In this document: piece by piece, positions 4,784-7,504 of the stretch
How positions within the stretch are numbered: the first letter of the stretch is position 1
Layout: every line of letters starts with the position of its first letter
NCBI GenBank assembly: GCA_902489795.1
Contig: CABUBU010000049.1
Span: forward strand, 1 to 7,504
Length of the DNA stretch: 7,504 bases
Origin: an uncultured Azospirillum sp.
Lineage (GTDB): Bacteria; Pseudomonadota; Alphaproteobacteria; RF32; CAG-239
Reading direction: 5' to 3'
The notes under the pieces: generated by a model
Database searches by the model: none
Told to the model about the DNA's origin: nothing
The model's input: the letters and a program-made list of their open reading frames with translations, nothing else
Translations under genes and position numbers: made by a program

Positions 4784-7183
4784 ATGCAGAATTTAACAAC
4801 TCTCAAAACAGTTTTATTTGCCGCCTTGCTAACGGTGCCGGCGCTATCTGTTTCCGCTCAGTGTCCGGGCGGCGGCGCCTGTCCGCAGGCGGTGGAAGAC
4901 TGTGCCTGTCCGGTGCAGATGGGAAGCGGCGAAGACTGTGCCTGCCCGCAGGTAAAAACGATTGAAACCAGACAGCCCGGCGGATGTATTCAGGCGGCAT
5001 CCAAAAACGGCGATTGCGGCGAGGTCAAACCGGTTGCCTATACGCCGGCGCCGCGGTCTGACGAATTCAAAATGTCTGCCCGGCAGCAGTTGTTTTCCGA
5101 ATCGGCAGAGGAAAAGGAAGACCGCGACGGCAGCATTTTCGGCGGCGGCCCCTGCGTGACCTGTGACAAAAACGGTAGTATCTTCGGCGGCGGCCCCTGC
5201 AAAACCTGCGACAAAAACGGCAGCATTTTCGGCGGCGCGCCCTGTAACGGTCCGGCCTGCCGTCCGGAAAAGACCAATCCGAAATATATTCAGAACTACA
5301 TTCTTTATGACGACAGCCTTTACAGCGCAATACACCGTCAGTGCGGTGATTTTGCCCCGCTGGAGCTGGAGTGGGTGGATTTCCGGCTTAAAAACGGGAT
5401 GGACAACAACGGCTATTCCCGCAAACTCGGAAAATACCGCTTCCGCATTTTCGGTTGCCGCCGCGATACCAAAAACGCGATTTTGAATGAAGGCAGAATC
5501 CTTGAAAAGGATATGAGTTTTATCGAAATTTTCGATGACATGGTTTCCGACTGCTACAAAGTGGTCAAAACCCCGAACGACTTGTGTCTAAGGGCCGACA
5601 GCCCGCTGCCGGAATATGTGCTGACGGCGGAAATTACCGACTACTACATGAATTTGTGTGACGAATATAACTGGGACGAGGCCAAAAAAGAAGACAAGAG
5701 AATCGGTTCGTCGGAAATGACGGTCGTCTGGCGTTTGATGGACCTGACCAAAACCAACGTGTTGTGGAAAGGCAAGAGCGTCGGCTACGGCGAAGTCGAA
5801 GACGGCGAATATAACGGCGAAATCGTGCTGATCGAACGCGCGTTTGCCGATGCGGTCGACAATCTCCGCAATCTCCCGGGGTTTGAAGACCAGTTGTCCA
5901 AGCGTCTGTCGCCGGAAGAACTGCAAAGACAGCGCAATGCCCTGATCGACATGCAGCGGCAGATGGATCCTGTTAAATGCCAGTTCAGCGAAGAAATCAA
6001 AGTGATGGAAGATTCCGGCAGCGTTTCGAGCGGTTACGGCATGAACGAAGGCTGGATCAATGTTCCCGAGGCTAAAATGGTCGACGGCCAGATTGTTGAA
6101 AATTCGGGTTCCGTTTCTTCGGGATCGGGTGCGGCGGAAGGCGGCAACGTAACCGAGCTGCAGCTGATCGACGGTCAGATCGTTGAAAATTCGGGTTCCG
6201 CTTCTTCGGGCTTCGGCGCGTCAGAAGGCGGCAACGTAACCGAGCTGCAGCTGATAGACGGTCAGATCGTCGAAACTTCGGGGGCTTCCGCTTCCGGTTA
6301 CGGCATGACCGAAGGTGGTAACGTGACGGAAGTTATTATGACCGGCGGCGTTATCGCGGAGGATTCCGGAGTCGTGTCGGACGGTGCTGCGATGTATGAA
6401 GTGGAAGCGGTGGAACCGCTGCCGAGCGACATATCGGCGATGATCGAAAGCGACAGCCTGTGTATCAGGGAGCAGCCGGATTATGACAACATGGGACCGG
6501 AAAACGTTTATAAGGTAAGAACGGCGGTGGTTTCCGTTGCCAATGCCAAGGGCAAAAAAGGCGCCGGCCTGCTGATTTCGGAACAGTTTGTCATGACTTC
6601 TGCCGATTTGGTTGACCGCAGCAACAACAGCTATGCGTTGGAAACAATCAACGGCAAAAAGCTGAAAGCCCGCGCTTTCCGTGTCAATCCGAAGAAAAAT
6701 ACTGCTTTGTTGGTGCTTGACAAGCCGACGCAGTATACGCCGTTGTCGCTCAATCTGGAACTGCCGGCGGTAAACAAGGATAACTTCATGACTCTGGGGC
6801 TGCTTAATTTTAGCGAGGGCGAAGGTGAAGGTTATCTGGAAACCGGCGGAAAAGTCAGCGGTTATCGTTATGACGAGGATGGAACTTCACAGATTGTGAT
6901 AGACACCTTTGTTCAGAGTGCTACCATCGGCGGCGTACTGATTGATGAAAAAGGGCGGATTACCGGTATGGCACATACTTCACGTCCGATTAAAGACGGT
7001 CCGGATCTGTTCCTGCCGATCGAAACGGCGATGAAGAGCCTGGGTGTAGGCATCTGCGGCAGAGAATTTCCGCAGCCGAAGCCGAAACCGCAAAAATCGT
7101 GGCGTCAGAAATCAGTTGCGCCGCTGATTGAAAATACGGTTCAAAAAGCGCCGGAAGCGATGGACGCCGGGGAGCGCAAGTAG
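4784..7183 (+). CDS. Exported multidomain repeat protein with degenerate trypsin-like domain
   Basis: The 799-residue product has a Sec signal peptide (1-25, cleavage after SVSA). A cysteine-rich segment follows (27-78, with EDCACP twice), then three GSIFGGGPC repeats (116-160). A middle domain (about 166-375) alternates strands and helices and contains LPEYVLTAEITDYYMNLC and later TVVWRLMDLTKTNVLWKGKSVGYG. This recalls periplasmic CsgG- or auxiliary-lipoprotein-like domains, but only loosely. A linker leads to four Ser/Gly-rich repeats of 29-30 residues (409-525). The last part (about 575-757) reads as a chymotrypsin/HtrA-like fold. Where active members have TNAHVV, DLALL and NSGGPL, this has TSADLV, NTALL and TIGGVL, so His, Asp and Ser appear replaced by Asp608, Asn639 and Ile715. 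A Pro/Lys tail ends it. There are 22 cysteines. It acts in the periplasm or on the surface, probably as a binding protein. It is the last gene of the comM operon. Confidence 0.85.
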   Translation: MQNLTTLKTVLFAALLTVPALSVSAQCPGGGACPQAVEDCACPVQMGSGEDCACPQVKTIETRQPGGCIQAASKNGDCGEVKPVAYTPAPRSDEFKMSARQQLFSESAEEKEDRDGSIFGGGPCVTCDKNGSIFGGGPCKTCDKNGSIFGGAPCNGPACRPEKTNPKYIQNYILYDDSLYSAIHRQCGDFAPLELEWVDFRLKNGMDNNGYSRKLGKYRFRIFGCRRDTKNAILNEGRILEKDMSFIEIFDDMVSDCYKVVKTPNDLCLRADSPLPEYVLTAEITDYYMNLCDEYNWDEAKKEDKRIGSSEMTVVWRLMDLTKTNVLWKGKSVGYGEVEDGEYNGEIVLIERAFADAVDNLRNLPGFEDQLSKRLSPEELQRQRNALIDMQRQMDPVKCQFSEEIKVMEDSGSVSSGYGMNEGWINVPEAKMVDGQIVENSGSVSSGSGAAEGGNVTELQLIDGQIVENSGSASSGFGASEGGNVTELQLIDGQIVETSGASASGYGMTEGGNVTEVIMTGGVIAEDSGVVSDGAAMYEVEAVEPLPSDISAMIESDSLCIREQPDYDNMGPENVYKVRTAVVSVANAKGKKGAGLLISEQFVMTSADLVDRSNNSYALETINGKKLKARAFRVNPKKNTALLVLDKPTQYTPLSLNLELPAVNKDNFMTLGLLNFSEGEGEGYLETGGKVSGYRYDEDGTSQIVIDTFVQSATIGGVLIDEKGRITGMAHTSRPIKDGPDLFLPIETAMKSLGVGICGREFPQPKPKPQKSWRQKSVAPLIENTVQKAPEAMDAGERK
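5129..5263 (+). repeat. Three 45-bp tandem repeats (GSIFGGGPCxTCDKN)
   Basis: Three consecutive 15-codon units begin at 5129, 5174 and 5219. The first two encode GSIFGGGPCVTCDKN and GSIFGGGPCKTCDKN. The third is diverged (GSIFGGAPCNGPACR). Each carries a pair of cysteines, CxxC in the first two. Nearly identical codons show recent duplication. The cysteines could bridge units or bind metal. Confidence 0.9.
6008..6358 (+). repeat. Four 87-90-bp tandem repeats (Ser/Gly-rich, TELQLIDGQIV type)
   Basis: Units lie at 6008-6097, 6098-6184, 6185-6271 and 6272-6358, with a fading fifth start (EDSGVVSDGAAM) to about 6400. The core of a unit is ENSGSxSSGxGxxEGGNVTE followed by LQLIDGQIV. Units 2 and 3 are nearly identical in DNA. 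Unit 1 differs in its middle and is one residue longer, and unit 4 is diverged. The alternating hydrophobic strands between Gly/Ser turns suggest a beta-solenoid or extended stalk; this is inference. Confidence 0.9.
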
Positions 7184-7190
7184 CCGAACG

Positions 7191-7228
7191 AAAAAAAGGG
7201 GAAAAGCCAGATGCTTTTTCCCCTTTTG
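7191..7228. terminator. Terminator shared by convergent genes
   Basis: AAAAGGGGAAAAGC (7194-7207) pairs with GCTTTTTCCCCTTTT (7213-7227), with one bulged T, around the loop CAGAT. A tracts (7191-7197) precede it and GTTTTGT follows. It begins 8 bp after the stop of the 799-residue protein gene. On the minus strand a TTTTTTT tail follows the stem, so it probably also ends the convergent gene whose stop is at 7367. Confidence 0.85.
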
Positions 7229-7366
7229 TTTTGTGGTTTGAGCGTAACTTTGTCCGTATGTCGGCGCTTTGTTCCGGTCGCCGGGGGTGTACGGTTTTCG
7301 GGCAGAACGAGTTTTGTTTGACAAGTGAAGGCTGTCTGTCCGATTGATGAAAGTTTATTGCATTAT

Positions 7367-7504
7367 TTATTTGTGTTCATAGGTTTTCATGGTTTCTCGC
7401 CGGCCGTTTCCGCCATTGTTTTCCACGGCGCCGCTCCTGATGCTCCCGCTTCTCTCAATCAGTTCGATTTTGAGCTCTTTGCCGTAAAACTCAAGCAGAT
7501 GACG
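7367..7504 (-). CDS. 3' end of an unidentified convergent gene (partial)
   Basis: The last 45 codons of a minus-strand frame enter from the right edge and stop at TAA (7367-7369). The start is outside the window. The visible residues begin RHLLEFYGKELKIELIERSG, which looks like a globular end with alternating hydrophobic residues, then turn into a polar Gly/Asn/Arg-rich tail ending in MKTYEHK. The piece is too short for a family call; a faint likeness to YGKxLxxEL segments of riboflavin kinases is not enough. No plus-strand frame competes over these bases, and the terminator 140 bp downstream suits it. Confidence 0.55.
   Translation of the reverse strand, partial: RHLLEFYGKELKIELIERSGSIRSGAVENNGGNGRRETMKTYEHK

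Noticed and set aside
1544..7504. Reassigned TGA codon, because no gene here ends in TGA
   Set aside because: Seven stops are too few to judge, and no in-frame TGA occurs in any gene; the tryptophan codons checked are TGG.

Overview
The window looks like a chromosomal segment of an alphaproteobacterium. The S18 protein has the form typical of that class (SCPFSG, then KIDYKDVKLL and ISEKGKIIPSRIT), the ribosomal operon is the compact rpsF-rpsR-rplI type with no ssb or priB between the genes, and the comM/yifB product is a standard proteobacterial one. Coding regions are moderately GC-rich and intergenic DNA is strikingly AT-rich. A host-associated or uncultured lineage is a guess only.

Layout. 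Positions 1-1492 hold no gene I can support. This stretch has several hairpins, one of them a good minus-strand terminator near 642-685, and ends in a strongly purine-rich tract at about 990-1480. A perfect bidirectional terminator (1493-1524) closes the minus-strand operon rpsF (2275-2610), rpsR (2041-2268) and rplI (1544-2029). That operon is read from a promoter at 2716-2743 through a roughly 100-nt structured leader. A divergent promoter (2843-2870) starts a tightly packed plus-strand unit: a small lipoprotein (2903-3244), comM (3248-4777) and a 799-residue exported protein (4784-7183). The genes are 3 and 6 bases apart, and two of the ribosome binding sites lie in or across the preceding stop region. 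A hairpin with A and T tracts (7191-7228) ends this unit and probably also a convergent gene whose last 45 codons enter from the right edge (7367-7504, minus strand).

How the genes fit. The minus operon supplies two small-subunit proteins (S6 and S18, which form a heterodimer) and L9. In the plus operon, ComM is an AAA+ ATPase linked in other bacteria to branch migration during natural transformation. Its neighbours are envelope proteins of unknown role. The most unusual object is the 799-residue protein. It has a signal peptide, a cysteine-rich N-terminus with three 15-residue GSIFGGGPC repeats, an unrecognised middle domain, four 29-30-residue Ser/Gly-rich tandem repeats, and a trypsin-like C-terminal domain in which all three catalytic positions appear to be replaced.
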